From NCBI GenBank assembly GCA_025602905.1, contig JAHLKI010000018.1:62001-126000 (forward strand): a stretch of 64,000 bases of DNA. Direction: 5' to 3'. The stretch's first letter is position 1. Every line of letters starts with the position of its first letter. Below, in pieces: positions 48,228 through 57,102 of the stretch. The notes below the pieces were generated by a model that searched no databases, was not told the origin of the DNA, and saw only the letters and a list, made by a program, of their open reading frames with translations. A program made the position numbers and the translations under genes. Source of the DNA: Phlyctochytrium arcticum (Eukaryota; Chytridiomycota; Chytridiomycetes; Chytridiales; Chytridiaceae).

Positions 48228-49130
48228 TTATATCATTCGTGGGTGATTCTCATTTGATTCTACCCTGCCTCGAAGACACTCTACTATGTCATAGATGGCC
48301 GTGCTCCGTTTGTAGAACAACTTCTGATCTCTGTTTTCCTTGATCTGCCGTGTTATCTCCTCTATGTGATTCGGACTTGTATCTTCTTCAAAGTAGATTG
48401 CAATGGAGGAGTCGTTTGTTGAATATGGGGGTAGATCATTCTTCATAGTCATCTTCAAAGGTCTAAACGATCTCTGTATCACCAACACCTTGTCGGAATA
48501 TTTCGATGCCCATCTGAAATGTTTGATAGCTAGGATTTTCTGGTCTGCTAATCTGGTGTCTAGTTTTACCCTTGGTGGTGAAACTCCTTTTTCAAATATA
48601 GTAAAGAACGCATCGTATTTAAATACCTTCTTAGTGGCGTACTTGTGAAAAGACTTTGACGGGAGCAGTCTCTTGTGAGCAACCTTCATTCCAGGGAAGT
48701 CTCTGACTGTAGCTCGGTGTGGAAGAATCATGCAAATCGTCTCGGGTTCATACTCTTTCACAGCATGTTGAATGAAACGCACAGCAGTCATACATGAACT
48801 GCCGAAGGGTGGGTTAAATCCTACTGCTACTCTCGTCATATCAGCGTCTCTTGTTGCCTTTAGGAAATCCATCTGAATCACGTCTGAATACAAATCTGAT
48901 GCTGGGTATAAGTCATACGATACATAATTGATGTTTGGTAACAGTTGCTTCAATTTGAATACTAGGTAACCGTCCCCTGCACTAGAGTCAATGAAATGAG
49001 TTATATTCTTTTCGGTTAACAGTGGAACAATCTCATTCACCAACTCATCAATGAGACTCTTGTTTGTGTAGAACTGTTCACGCGACTCAAGCGCAACGAG
49101 CTTTCGTTTCTCAAATGACATTCTTTTCAT
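48228..49130 (-). CDS. N6-adenine-type DNA methyltransferase of the virus-like element
   Basis: 300 codons from the ATG at 49128-49130. A SAM-binding motif near residues 46-57 (FIDSSAGDGYLV) with a following acidic strand (VSYDLYPASD) and the catalytic motif FNPPFG near 105-110 define an amino-methyltransferase of the N6-adenine class ([DN]PP[YF]). Blocks further on (ICMILPHRA, KYDAFFTIFEKG) fit the substrate-side strands of such enzymes. Methyltransferases of this kind occur as accessory genes in Polinton-like viruses and giant viruses. It is the last gene of the minus-strand cluster, ahead of the repeat-rich terminal region, and has no introns. Confidence 0.75.
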   Translation of the reverse strand: MKRMSFEKRKLVALESREQFYTNKSLIDELVNEIVPLLTEKNITHFIDSSAGDGYLVFKLKQLLPNINYVSYDLYPASDLYSDVIQMDFLKATRDADMTRVAVGFNPPFGSSCMTAVRFIQHAVKEYEPETICMILPHRATVRDFPGMKVAHKRLLPSKSFHKYATKKVFKYDAFFTIFEKGVSPPRVKLDTRLADQKILAIKHFRWASKYSDKVLVIQRSFRPLKMTMKNDLPPYSTNDSSIAIYFEEDTSPNHIEEITRQIKENRDQKLFYKRSTAIYDIVECLRGRVESNENHPRMI

Positions 49131-49156
49131 CAAGACAATGAAATAATTGCCACAGA

Positions 49157-49432
49157 CTACTCGTCTTCATCGCTATCGGATACGGCAACACGGCGAGTTA
49201 CAGCCTTGGTTTTTTTCTTGAAGTTGCTCTTATACTTCTTGCTCAATTCATCCAGTTTAATTGTCGCCTCAAGACTCTTGATCGTCTCTGTGTTAATAAG
49301 ATCACCCAATTCTTCCAAATCCTTTAGATATGATCTCTTCTGTTCTGGTGATTGAAGTTTGCTGAAATCCTTCACCAATCGATAATGAACATGAGAAAGT
49401 GGGCTCTCGTATTCATTATCTCTTCTAAACAT
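49157..49432 (-). CDS. Small charged protein of the virus-like element
   Basis: 91 codons with an ATG start, between the methyltransferase (24 bp away) and the integrase (61 bp). Predicted mostly helical (LKDLEELGDLINTETIKSLEATIKL), with a Lys-rich segment (KKYKSNFKKKTKAVTRR) and an acidic end (DSDEDE). No family recognised. Spacing suggests it belongs to the same cluster. Confidence 0.55.
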   Translation of the reverse strand: MFRRDNEYESPLSHVHYRLVKDFSKLQSPEQKRSYLKDLEELGDLINTETIKSLEATIKLDELSKKYKSNFKKKTKAVTRRVAVSDSDEDE

Positions 49433-49493
49433 TGAGCTTTTCTTTGTAAACTAGTAAAAAATAGTTTGTATCTCTTTTTTTTTAATTTGAACT

Positions 49494-50780
49494 CTACTCA
49501 ACATTCCGTTCATAATCTTCTACCGATTCTCTTGCATTGATGATGACTTGGCTTCTATTTTCCCAAGTGGCATCTGAGACAGGGTAGCCTGTCCATTCAA
49601 CCAGAACCTGTTTCACTCGACGACCATTGACTCGTTTGATTCTAGAGTCAAGTATTCGCTCCGCCTCAAACACGTCTGAATCGTCATCGTCATCGTTATC
49701 GTTATCGTCATCGTCATTTTCATTTGATGCTTGAGGAGTGGTAGGGGTAGAGGCAGCTTCATCTCTCGTCCCTTCGGGTACCAATCTTAACATGTACGCT
49801 GCAAAGAGTCCTCTAACTTCCTCGTTGTTTTCCAAGTCAAGCAACTTATACCCATCCTGATACTGGGCATATTTGCTTGGTATTCTGTCTATCACTCTGT
49901 AAATCTTTGCACCGAAATACCCTGTCCTCGACCGCTTTAAAAGACCCGTATCCTTGACAGTAATATAACGACGCACCTTGTCTCCAATCTTAAACGTCTT
50001 CAATTTGCCAGAGCTACCCTTGTTTCTATCAGAACGTTGAGCTTCTGATATTTCTTGTGCATTCTCTTTGATGTACTGCGGTGTCCTCGGTTTACGACCG
50101 GCACCAAAAGATATGGTAGTGTTAATAGACTCAATCACATTAGGTAGGATTTGGACCCAGTTCTTGTTGAAATTGGCGCCCATATACAAGGCTCGTTTGA
50201 GCGTCTGATTCATACGCTCCACTATCCCATTGAACCAAGGGGATTGAGGTTTGCTCGTCCGCCAAACGATGCCGTATTCCTCACCAAAATTCTGCGTATC
50301 AGCACCAACGTCTTCAGTTCCATTGTCGCTTTGTATCGACTTGATTTCTACCCCCGAGTCAATCATTGACTGGAGCAATGCAATAACGCCGCGTGTGTTC
50401 ACCCGTTTCAAGGGACGGGCATAGACTTTCTTGGTTAGAATATCAACGGCTACTACTATTGCCATGTAGCCGTTGAATGGCCGCATAAATGTGCAGTCCA
50501 GTTGAAAATGACCCTCCTCCTTCGATAGAATTGGCCTCACCATTCCCCGTTGCGTGTGAGGTCTTGAGAAGCGTTGATACACTGTCTGTTTTTTTAGGAA
50601 ATCTTCAAGTAACGTTCTCTGACTCAGTTTTGAGTTGGGGTATTTTTGCTTGTAGAGGAAATACAGACGATCTCTTCCCATCAATGCTGCTCCATTGGTA
50701 TACATGTCGAGTAGTTGATCATAGTCTTGCTGTCTGATGGGCTTCCAGTAACGAGCTACCTCATCCTCATTGCTGTCCAT
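49494..50780 (-). CDS. Retroviral-type integrase with C-terminal chromodomain
   Basis: 428 aa, single exon. The RNase-H-fold DDE core has Asp95 (HFQLDCTFM), Asp152 (IQSDNGTE) and Glu188 (GIVERMNQTLKR), with the spacing usual for Polinton/Maverick and Ty3-type integrases. Downstream, KIGDKVRRYITVK and YQDGYKLLDL form an SH3-like segment. After an Asp-rich linker (~345-365), the chromodomain (about 368-425) reads ILDSRIKRVNGRRVKQVLVEWTGY, then TWENRSQV. Such chromodomains read methylated histone H3 tails and steer insertion toward heterochromatin in chromoviruses. All catalytic residues are intact. Confidence 0.92.
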   Translation of the reverse strand: MDSNEDEVARYWKPIRQQDYDQLLDMYTNGAALMGRDRLYFLYKQKYPNSKLSQRTLLEDFLKKQTVYQRFSRPHTQRGMVRPILSKEEGHFQLDCTFMRPFNGYMAIVVAVDILTKKVYARPLKRVNTRGVIALLQSMIDSGVEIKSIQSDNGTEDVGADTQNFGEEYGIVWRTSKPQSPWFNGIVERMNQTLKRALYMGANFNKNWVQILPNVIESINTTISFGAGRKPRTPQYIKENAQEISEAQRSDRNKGSSGKLKTFKIGDKVRRYITVKDTGLLKRSRTGYFGAKIYRVIDRIPSKYAQYQDGYKLLDLENNEEVRGLFAAYMLRLVPEGTRDEAASTPTTPQASNENDDDDNDNDDDDDSDVFEAERILDSRIKRVNGRRVKQVLVEWTGYPVSDATWENRSQVIINARESVEDYERNVE

Positions 50781-50791
50781 ATTCTGTCTTA

Positions 50792-51562
50792 TTATAAATC
50801 ATCTTTTTCTTTTTTGCTCGATTGTGTTACTAGAGTTGCGGATTTGCCTCTAACGAATACTTCCTCATTTCGCAAAGCTTTCACATCTATGTAAAGAAAA
50901 GTGTAAGGCTCTTTGGTGTATTCATTCGCCATCTCTACAAACTCTTTGTTCGACAAATGACATCTCAGCTCAGGGGCAATCTTTTCCTGTTGCGCATCGT
51001 TCAGCCGGTATAGAATCGCATGAGTAGCATTGACTCGCTGTAATGGGGTACATTGGAGAGTATCGTGAAATGAGACGCAAATGGACATACCATTGTGACG
51101 GGCTGTTGAATACAGAATGTCTACCATCTGTTTGAATCCACTCGATACTTTCTCTTCATGTTGCAAAGGATTGTCGAGGGGTGTACCAGTTTGACGAGCT
51201 AATATTCCGTAGTCGTCAATGATGAGCAACATGTGGTTCTTGTCTTTGTCTTTTTGGTATATCTTCTTTTGCTTTTCAAAGAGATTGTTGAGAATATGAT
51301 TCGAGATTGTTTGTGAAGTATACACATTATTATATCTCTTAAGCGCCGTCCAACTCACATCGTCAATACTAGGGGAATACACGACGATATTCCGATAAGT
51401 ATGGGCAACCTTCTTGATCAGATTGATGATACATGTTGTCTTGCCGCTCCTAGACGAACCGATACATGAAAGCGTGAAGAATTTGCGTGGATAACCAGGG
51501 GGTGCTGCGTCTACGATCTTTTGCCTGTACTGTTTCGGAATGGAGACCTTCTCTACGTTCAT
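50792..51562 (-). CDS. FtsK/HerA (A32-like) genome-packaging ATPase
   Basis: 256 aa from an ATG at 51560-51562, 11 bp before the integrase. Walker A is GSSRSGKTT (residues ~35-43); Walker B is MLLIIDDYG with Asp115/Asp116; a sensor-like segment STARHNGMSICVSFHD follows. The order and the short length are those of packaging ATPases in Polintons, virophages and Polinton-like viruses rather than cellular FtsK. In virions it pumps DNA into capsids, so its presence marks the element as virus-derived. It is divergent from the capsid-side genes across ~49 bp. Confidence 0.9.
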   Translation of the reverse strand: MNVEKVSIPKQYRQKIVDAAPPGYPRKFFTLSCIGSSRSGKTTCIINLIKKVAHTYRNIVVYSPSIDDVSWTALKRYNNVYTSQTISNHILNNLFEKQKKIYQKDKDKNHMLLIIDDYGILARQTGTPLDNPLQHEEKVSSGFKQMVDILYSTARHNGMSICVSFHDTLQCTPLQRVNATHAILYRLNDAQQEKIAPELRCHLSNKEFVEMANEYTKEPYTFLYIDVKALRNEEVFVRGKSATLVTQSSKKEKDDL

Positions 51563-51611
51563 TACGATAGCTTTTTCTTATTATCTATGGTATAATAAAA
51601 GGCAAGCAAAC

Positions 51612-52353
51612 ATGTATAGACAGTTGGTACTGAATACGGCCATCCTTAGTTCGTTGCAAAACAGTTTCCAAATTTTACCCCTGACGATCCACGCGTTTCG
51701 TATCAAAGCATTCTCTTTCATTCAATCTTGGGACAGCATCTCGATTGAACTGAACAACAACAAGATCGTGATCCAAGAGGCAAACGACACCCCCATCACC
51801 ATAACACTACCCGATGGTGTGTACGACGTGTCTACAATTTGCACGGCCTTGTCGCAACTTTTGACCTCGAATACCACCCAGCCGTATTCAGCAACGTATG
51901 ATCAAGTAACCCGCAGAATCTCACTTAGTACAACTGGACCAAAGAACTTCAAGGTGCTGGGAAGGCAACAAGGGAGTACAGCATACTATCAATTGGGTAA
52001 CATAGATGATACAGTTTCCGCAAAGACTGTTACGTTTGCTAATCCAGTGAATCTCAGTGCCAGTCGGCCAATTCTCCTGACGAGTCGAACATTCTCTTCC
52101 AATGGATCCATTCTCTACCCTGCAGGCATTGAGAGCAATCAGAACATTCTCGCCTGTATTCAGCCTGTTTTCAGATATTGTAACATGGGCCAATCCGTCT
52201 GACAAGTTTGTCATTCTCCCAAACGCAATTACACCAAGTTCAATAGACTACAGTATAGTAGATACAACATCGTTTCGTACAATCAAAATGACCCAACCGA
52301 GTGTACTAACCATCGGAATTCTGGATGATTATAATGACATTTTGAACCTATGA
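51612..52353 (+). pseudogene. Candidate minor capsid (penton-like) gene, frameshifted
   Basis: An ATG at 51612 opens a 196-codon frame to a stop at 52200-52202. The coding character then continues in a second frame (52102-52353) up to a TGA, so the reading frame appears to have shifted around 52140-52190. The first part is beta-rich and carries ITITLPDGVYDVSTICTALS, a segment like those in Polinton/PLV minor capsid proteins (a strand followed by a 'DG.Y....L..L' helix). The end of the second part (LTIGILDDYNDILNL) resembles the C-terminal strand of that fold. Assignment rests on such motifs and position beside the ATPase; it is not proven. Confidence 0.5.
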
Positions 52354-52381
52354 AAAATTTTCTATTATTCAACAAGTAACA

Positions 52382-52902
52382 ATGTCTGAACAACAAACAA
52401 CAAAAGAAACTCCAATTCAAGCCGACGAAGCTGTTGATTCAAGTAGTGAACAAAGTATTGAACAAATAGAAACCAATAGCAGCACAGATCCTTTGACAAA
52501 GTTGTCAATGCAGTCAAGAGCAAAAAGAAAGAACGAACTCCAAAACAGCTGGAGAATATAAAAAAAGCTCAGGCCAAGCGCACCGAGAACTTGCGAGAGA
52601 TGAAGAAGTTAAAAGAACAGCATGACAAGGAGAAAGAGAGTGCTAGGCTATTGAAGCAACAAGAACGTGACGAAGAGATTGCCAGGAAGGCTATTGAGTA
52701 ATATATAGCAGCCAATAAGCCAAAACGAACTACCTCAAAAAAAGTCAATGTCTGCAAACAACAGCAAGGTTACGCCAAAGAGACAGCCAACACCAAAACT
52801 ACCATCACCTTCAACAAAGAAAATGGTTTTTGATTTTGATTCATATGATGAATATTATGAGCCACCAAATGCGGCATTTTCACACATCTTTGGCAGACGT
52901 TA
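52382..52902 (+). pseudogene. Coiled-coil, Lys-rich virion-type gene with two frameshifts
   Basis: An ATG at 52382 starts an acidic Gln/Glu/Ser-rich segment (MSEQQTTKETPIQ). At about 52495 the coding character moves to another frame with a strongly charged helix (LREMKKLKEQHDKEKESARL) ending in a stop near 52698. From about 52740 a third frame codes a basic Pro/Ser-rich tail ending in HIFGRR and a stop at 52900-52902. Both shifts lie in or near A-rich runs. It sits between the two capsid-type genes, a usual place for small DNA-binding virion proteins in such elements; function is inferred only. Confidence 0.4.
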
Positions 52903-52938
52903 GATGCTCATTTTTTTTTGAATACCATAGAATAAGTT

Positions 52939-53175
52939 ATGTCGAATCTCTTAGTAAACCCTCGTTTCCCTGCAAACTGGAGTTATCAGCAGGAGAACTT
53001 TCTTGTTCATGCTGATCCATTAAGTCAAAATTTTCACACATTCCGACCTATGAAGGAAACGTTCGATTCTCGTTCGTCAGGCTCTAACATTGTGATTCCT
53101 ATTGATAGCGTATCTTCGTATTTGCGTCCCCAACAAGGATTCCTCTCTGGTACCACTATAGGTTCTGCACTATAA
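52939..53175 (+). pseudogene. Amputated candidate major capsid protein gene
   Basis: An ATG at 52939 begins a frame coding ~72 virus-like residues (MSNLLVNPRFPANWSYQQEN to SYLRPQQGFLSG). It then runs directly into the terminal repeat at 53154, where the last seven codons and stop are repeat sequence. The N-terminal segment (SGSNIVIPIDSVSSYL) looks like the entry strand of a jelly-roll capsid protein. More than 80% of a usual major capsid protein is missing, so the gene is non-functional. The capsid identity is inferred from position after the minor capsid and small virion genes. Confidence 0.45.
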
Positions 53176-53177
53176 CA
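53154..53177. repeat. Right copy of the terminal repeat
   Basis: 24 bp identical to 47265-47288, starting CACTATAGGTTCTGCAC. It forms the inverted partner of the outermost left arm (47243-47264) and lies at the break in the capsid gene. Confidence 0.9.
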
Positions 53178-53185
53178 CATTCCGA

Positions 53186-54610
53186 CTACACGAACAGATG
53201 ACCGCGTTGGCAAAGTTTATCTTCCACCTCCAGCAATGATCGGAAACTCGCCCTGCATTCCCCGTTCTTCGATCTGCAAAGATGACCGCAAATACCCTCT
53301 GGGTGCAGCGCACAGTCCCAAAACTCCAAGGTCACAATACGATCATCCCAACTGTAGGTTACTTGACCACCATTCCAGCAATCGTCCGTGAGATCGTCTG
53401 TTGCACCGATGATTCCGGGGGTAATAAAGACAAAGTTGAGGAGTAGATGATTCGTATCGTCAAATTATTGCAATTTAATATTCCTGCATATATACGTATT
53501 CAGCAAAAGTTTGTTGTCGAAAGTATCCATCTTCGAGTTTGACCTTACCATGTGGTTGGTTTTTGGGTCTTTGAACAGAAATTTGGTCCAAAGCCTGGGT
53601 TTCCGCCAGTACGTTGTTGTTTCACTGTTCGACAATGATTGATCAGCAACAAACCAATATTACCCGTACTTCTCAGGACAACCTTACCTGCTCATCTTTG
53701 CTTCGGATTGCGAGCGAAGTCTTTAAAGCAGATACCAAGGACGCAAACACTAGAGCGGCTCGACGACTGTTCCACACCGTCGGTTCAGACAATTAACAAG
53801 TCCATCGTCGTGTTCCGTTCCTGCAATGTTGGCCAAATTGTGATACAGTAACCCGGTGCAATAACTGGCACCGTAATTTGACTCTGTGAAAATCTCGATG
53901 AGGACAAGCTTGTGCCTCCGTCCAAACTTGACCCAACCGCATTGAACAGGGGCTTAGCATACGCAAATCGTCGCAATATGGTGTGACATGCCGGCCGAAG
54001 GCAAATATAATGCACTCCTCCTGAGATCGGAAAATGTCCATTAGCAACTTGTTACGAATGGCCCTAGGCGCACTTTGTGCAGAGCAGCCACGCAAAGTAC
54101 GCTGAGTGACCAATCGACAGGCTGCACTGTGCCGGCAACAATGAACATAATACGGTCGCATCAAGGTTGATATCTTCGCTGAGCCAAATTGATGAAGTCC
54201 AGGTAGAAGAGTTTTGTTGCCGGATGTCTCACCGAGCTTGTAATCCCCAATGTCGACCACTCAACTCTCGTAAGTGAAATGCCTTGGAACCAGCCATATT
54301 GGATGTGATTGTTGGCGGATAGTTGGTAGCTTTGCTCCAACCTAGTCATTAGGCAGACTGCAGACTTGATCAGGACGTTGCTCAGTTGTGATTGCAGCAT
54401 GCAACCCATTGGTTGCGGCAACATCATTTTTGTTCCTTCCATCCGTGACATCAATTGCAATATCGACCATCTGAGTAATGATCATTTGCTGAGGAAGCAT
54501 CGACATTGGGAACGGCTGAAGTCTCATGGACGACCGTGTCCACTGTGGAATAGCTAACGGTCTCCGATGCAGCTGAGATCCCCTTCTCCTGGCTGTATCG
54601 GGCGACATTC
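53186..54610 (-). pseudogene. Fragmentary minus-strand coding remnant next to the virus-like element
   Basis: Minus-strand frames with protein-like composition occur in pieces: a Cys/Trp-containing segment ending at a stop at 53186-53188 (including FVFITPGIIGATDDLTDDCW), another around 53800-54015 (SQITVPVIAPGYCITIWP), and others at 53793-54260 and 54342-54608 (MVDIAIDVTDGRNKND). They cannot be joined with clear GT-AG introns in one frame. It may be a decayed host gene in which the virus-like element landed, or just chance. Confidence 0.25.
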
Positions 54611-56560
54611 CTCTTCCTTTTTCCTTTCCTGCATCAAGTAGCAGCAGGGGTGCAAGTAATTCCGGGAGCGATGTGCGGCAAGATGTTCGGGGACTCAGGT
54701 AATTCCTAATATGTTGCAGACAAGAATAGACTCGACGACAAGGCGAGATGACTGAAAGCGATCGCTTTTAGCGTCTACTGACAGTATTCTACCTCTCGTC
54801 AATCCCTTCGTCAATCCTATGCTGGAAGATGGCATGGCACGATGATTTGGCGTGTGGCCGATTGCAAACCTTCCTTCTCCCTCCTACAAGTCCAATTTCT
54901 ATTCCCGAAAGTTACATTTTTCCCTGTATGCAGCGCGTGCAAAACAAGAGGACACAACAGGAAATGTCCAAAGAACGCATGACTTCAGTTAGATGTCCGG
55001 GCTTGACTCATCCCTGAGGAGTCCAACTATATCGGACCCATATGTCAAGCTTTGAATCGTTCTGATTTTCCTGATCGGCCTAATCTCCAGAACAAAGATT
55101 GTTTTTGGTAATTTTATGGGGTTTGATTCTGTTCAACTTTTGGAACTCAGTTTGGAACTCTATCAAAGTTTAGTGTCTATGGCAACCAGCCCGTGCGGAG
55201 CGCGACAGGAGCGCGACAAAATCCCAATTCCAATCTCGCTAATTCCTTTCGGATCGGTTTGCAGTGGCAGTGGTTTCTTGCGCAACTCCCTTGTTATATG
55301 TAGAACGCCTGTTCAGCTGACTGGGAGGGTGTTAGGCATATGGCACCAGCCAGTGCTCAGAGTGCAGGAAACCATGCTGACCTGCCCTTGCAGAACTCCC
55401 TTGTCATATGTAGAACGCCTGTTCAAGCTGACTGGGAGGGTGTCAGGCACATGGCACCAGCCAGTGCTCAGACTGTGAGGGATAACAGGTCGGCAACGAA
55501 ACCTTCATGAGCTCTTAGAAACGGTGGGCCTGATTCCAGCTCACATATTCTTATCTATATACTAACACGAACTCCAGTGGAACCGACTGCTGTCCCCTTT
55601 TCTTTACTAAAGGACTGGACCATTTACTGGCATCTTTCTACATTTCGAGAATTCATAGGTTCACTTATCTTTTGTTAGGTTATTATTCACGTGGCAGCAG
55701 ACTGCTGGATCGTTTTTGGTAAGCGGCTAACTTTATTGTGTTTGTCAACTCGATCTAAACTTGTTTGCAGGGATGCGCGGCGTTTGTCTTCGGTTTCGGC
55801 TGGCATCTATTTGGTTCCTTCACAACTCCCTTGTTATGTATAGAACGCCTGTTCAGCTGACTGGGAGGGTATCAGACCAGCCAGCCCCTAGCCTATGAGG
55901 AGCACAGGTTGGCGAAGGAGATTCTGAAGCTGGTTTACGTGTGAGTACACATTCGTCCTAGCTTTCATTTTCGCTCTGAAACTAATATTCTGGTTTGATA
56001 TATTTTGATGCGCTTGCGTGGCCATATGTAGTATTGAATATGTTTACACAGTACCGCAAATTCTTCGATTTTACCATTGTGCCTTGTAGACAAATAGCTC
56101 ATTGACCTAAGTCCTTTCTGTCTTGTATTCGAACAATGCACTGTCCCGTATTTTGGCTTCCGAGCAGTGCGTCCTTGTATCGTTTTTATAGTGATCAGGA
56201 GGAGGAAATAATCTGTTGGAACTCATACAGAACGTGGGACACACGACATGGTGATGAACGGTTATGATGAACCACAGTACGCAATGAAAAATGTGACGAA
56301 AAACAGAATCATACATCGAAAATGACGATGAATCATAACAGAATACTCAGAACAGAAAAGGTGCTGCTTAAATCTACATGATAGAGTTCATCTGCAACTT
56401 GCTTCAGATCCACTCGAGGTCAACATCGCGGCGCGAACGTCATCGACTGGTTTTGAAATTGGAACACTTCCCACCAGCACGGCGCTTCGTCTAACAAGAC
56501 GTGAAAGTCAATAGACTGCTAAGCTTGCAAAACGGCGCTTGAAGCTGAAGCTCTCCACCG
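54611..56560. other. Non-coding region with repeated ~90-bp unit
   Basis: No supported gene over nearly 2 kb. The recognisable content is three copies of one unit at 55282-55890 (separate entry). Confidence 0.5.
55282..55890 (+). repeat. Three copies of a ~75-90-bp repeat
   Basis: The words AACTCCCTTGT, ATGTAGAACGCCTGTTCA, GCTGACTGGGAGGGTGT and CACCAGCCAGTGCTCAGA recur at 55282-55373, 55393-55483 and, shortened, 55818-55890, in direct orientation. The first two are spaced 111 bp apart. No coding sequence is present. Confidence 0.75.
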
Positions 56561-56652
56561 GTCGAGTTTCGTAGATCATTGCGTGATAGCGGTGGCAGTT
56601 TTGACAATGGTAAAAGGTTGCTTGTAGGGTCGGTGGTGCTGATAACAATTGG

Positions 56653-57102
56653 TCAACGACAAAGACGAGTTGCTGATAAAAAGTCAACAGTTGCGGGAAG
56701 GGTTAATGCAAAGCTAATAACATCTCCCATATTCACAGCATCATACCCTTGTTTCAGTAGTTCAGGCTCCTTTATCGACTTCGTCAACCGCACAGGCAGC
56801 TTGTTGACCGATTCATCCTTCGATACTACGAAGGGGCTTTGATGCATGGCACACAACTTCTTACTCCGAGCGGCTTTGTGCATTTCGATAGCGTCTTCGG
56901 GCACTTCGGACGTGAAGCAGTGGGTAGAGTAGCCACCGGTGGGATCACGGAGAGGTTGAGCGGAGTCAGAGGACCATGTTTCTGGCCAATCGCGGAAAGC
57001 TGGGCAGACCAAAGGCCAAGGGGTGCGTTTGGAGACTAGAAAAAAGGTTATCACAGGCAGAAACTTCCTCCGTAATTGAGGCGATACCTTCTCATCCAGC
57101 AA
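56653..57102 (-). CDS. Possible coding segment reaching into the left inverted arm
   Basis: 149-codon open frame; residues ~60-149 have ordinary protein composition (for example PEDAIEMHKAARSKKLCAMH and LTKSIKEPELLKQGYDAVN), unlike random sequence. A 52-bp intron-like gap (gtatcg...tttctag) lies within it near 57035-57088. I could not build a consistent gene model. Part of it is duplicated in the right arm. Unrecognised; may be a fragment of a host gene or of the long-repeat element. Confidence 0.25.
   Translation of the reverse strand: MLDEKVSPQLRRKFLPVITFFLVSKRTPWPLVCPAFRDWPETWSSDSAQPLRDPTGGYSTHCFTSEVPEDAIEMHKAARSKKLCAMHQSPFVVSKDESVNKLPVRLTKSIKEPELLKQGYDAVNMGDVISFALTLPATVDFLSATRLCR

Larger units (their letters stand above)
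47243..53177. mobile_element. Degraded Polinton / Polinton-like-virus element
   Basis: A 5.9-kb block between copies of a terminal repeat. Minus strand: DNA methyltransferase, small charged protein, integrase with chromodomain, packaging ATPase. Plus strand: candidate minor capsid protein, coiled-coil protein and an amputated candidate major capsid protein. Integrase plus A32-like ATPase plus capsid-type genes in divergent blocks is the defining combination of Polintons and related viruses. The protein-primed DNA polymerase and maturation protease are absent, and the capsid-side genes are broken, so this is a fossil or internally deleted copy. The four minus-strand genes remain open and intron-free, unlike every host gene around them. 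No 6-bp target duplication is seen at the edges. Confidence 0.8.

Noticed and set aside
47243..53177. Reading the block as a Ty3-type retrotransposon because of the chromodomain integrase
   Set aside because: There is no reverse transcriptase, RNase H, Gag or long terminal repeat, and the neighbouring packaging ATPase and capsid-type genes fit a Polinton-like virus.
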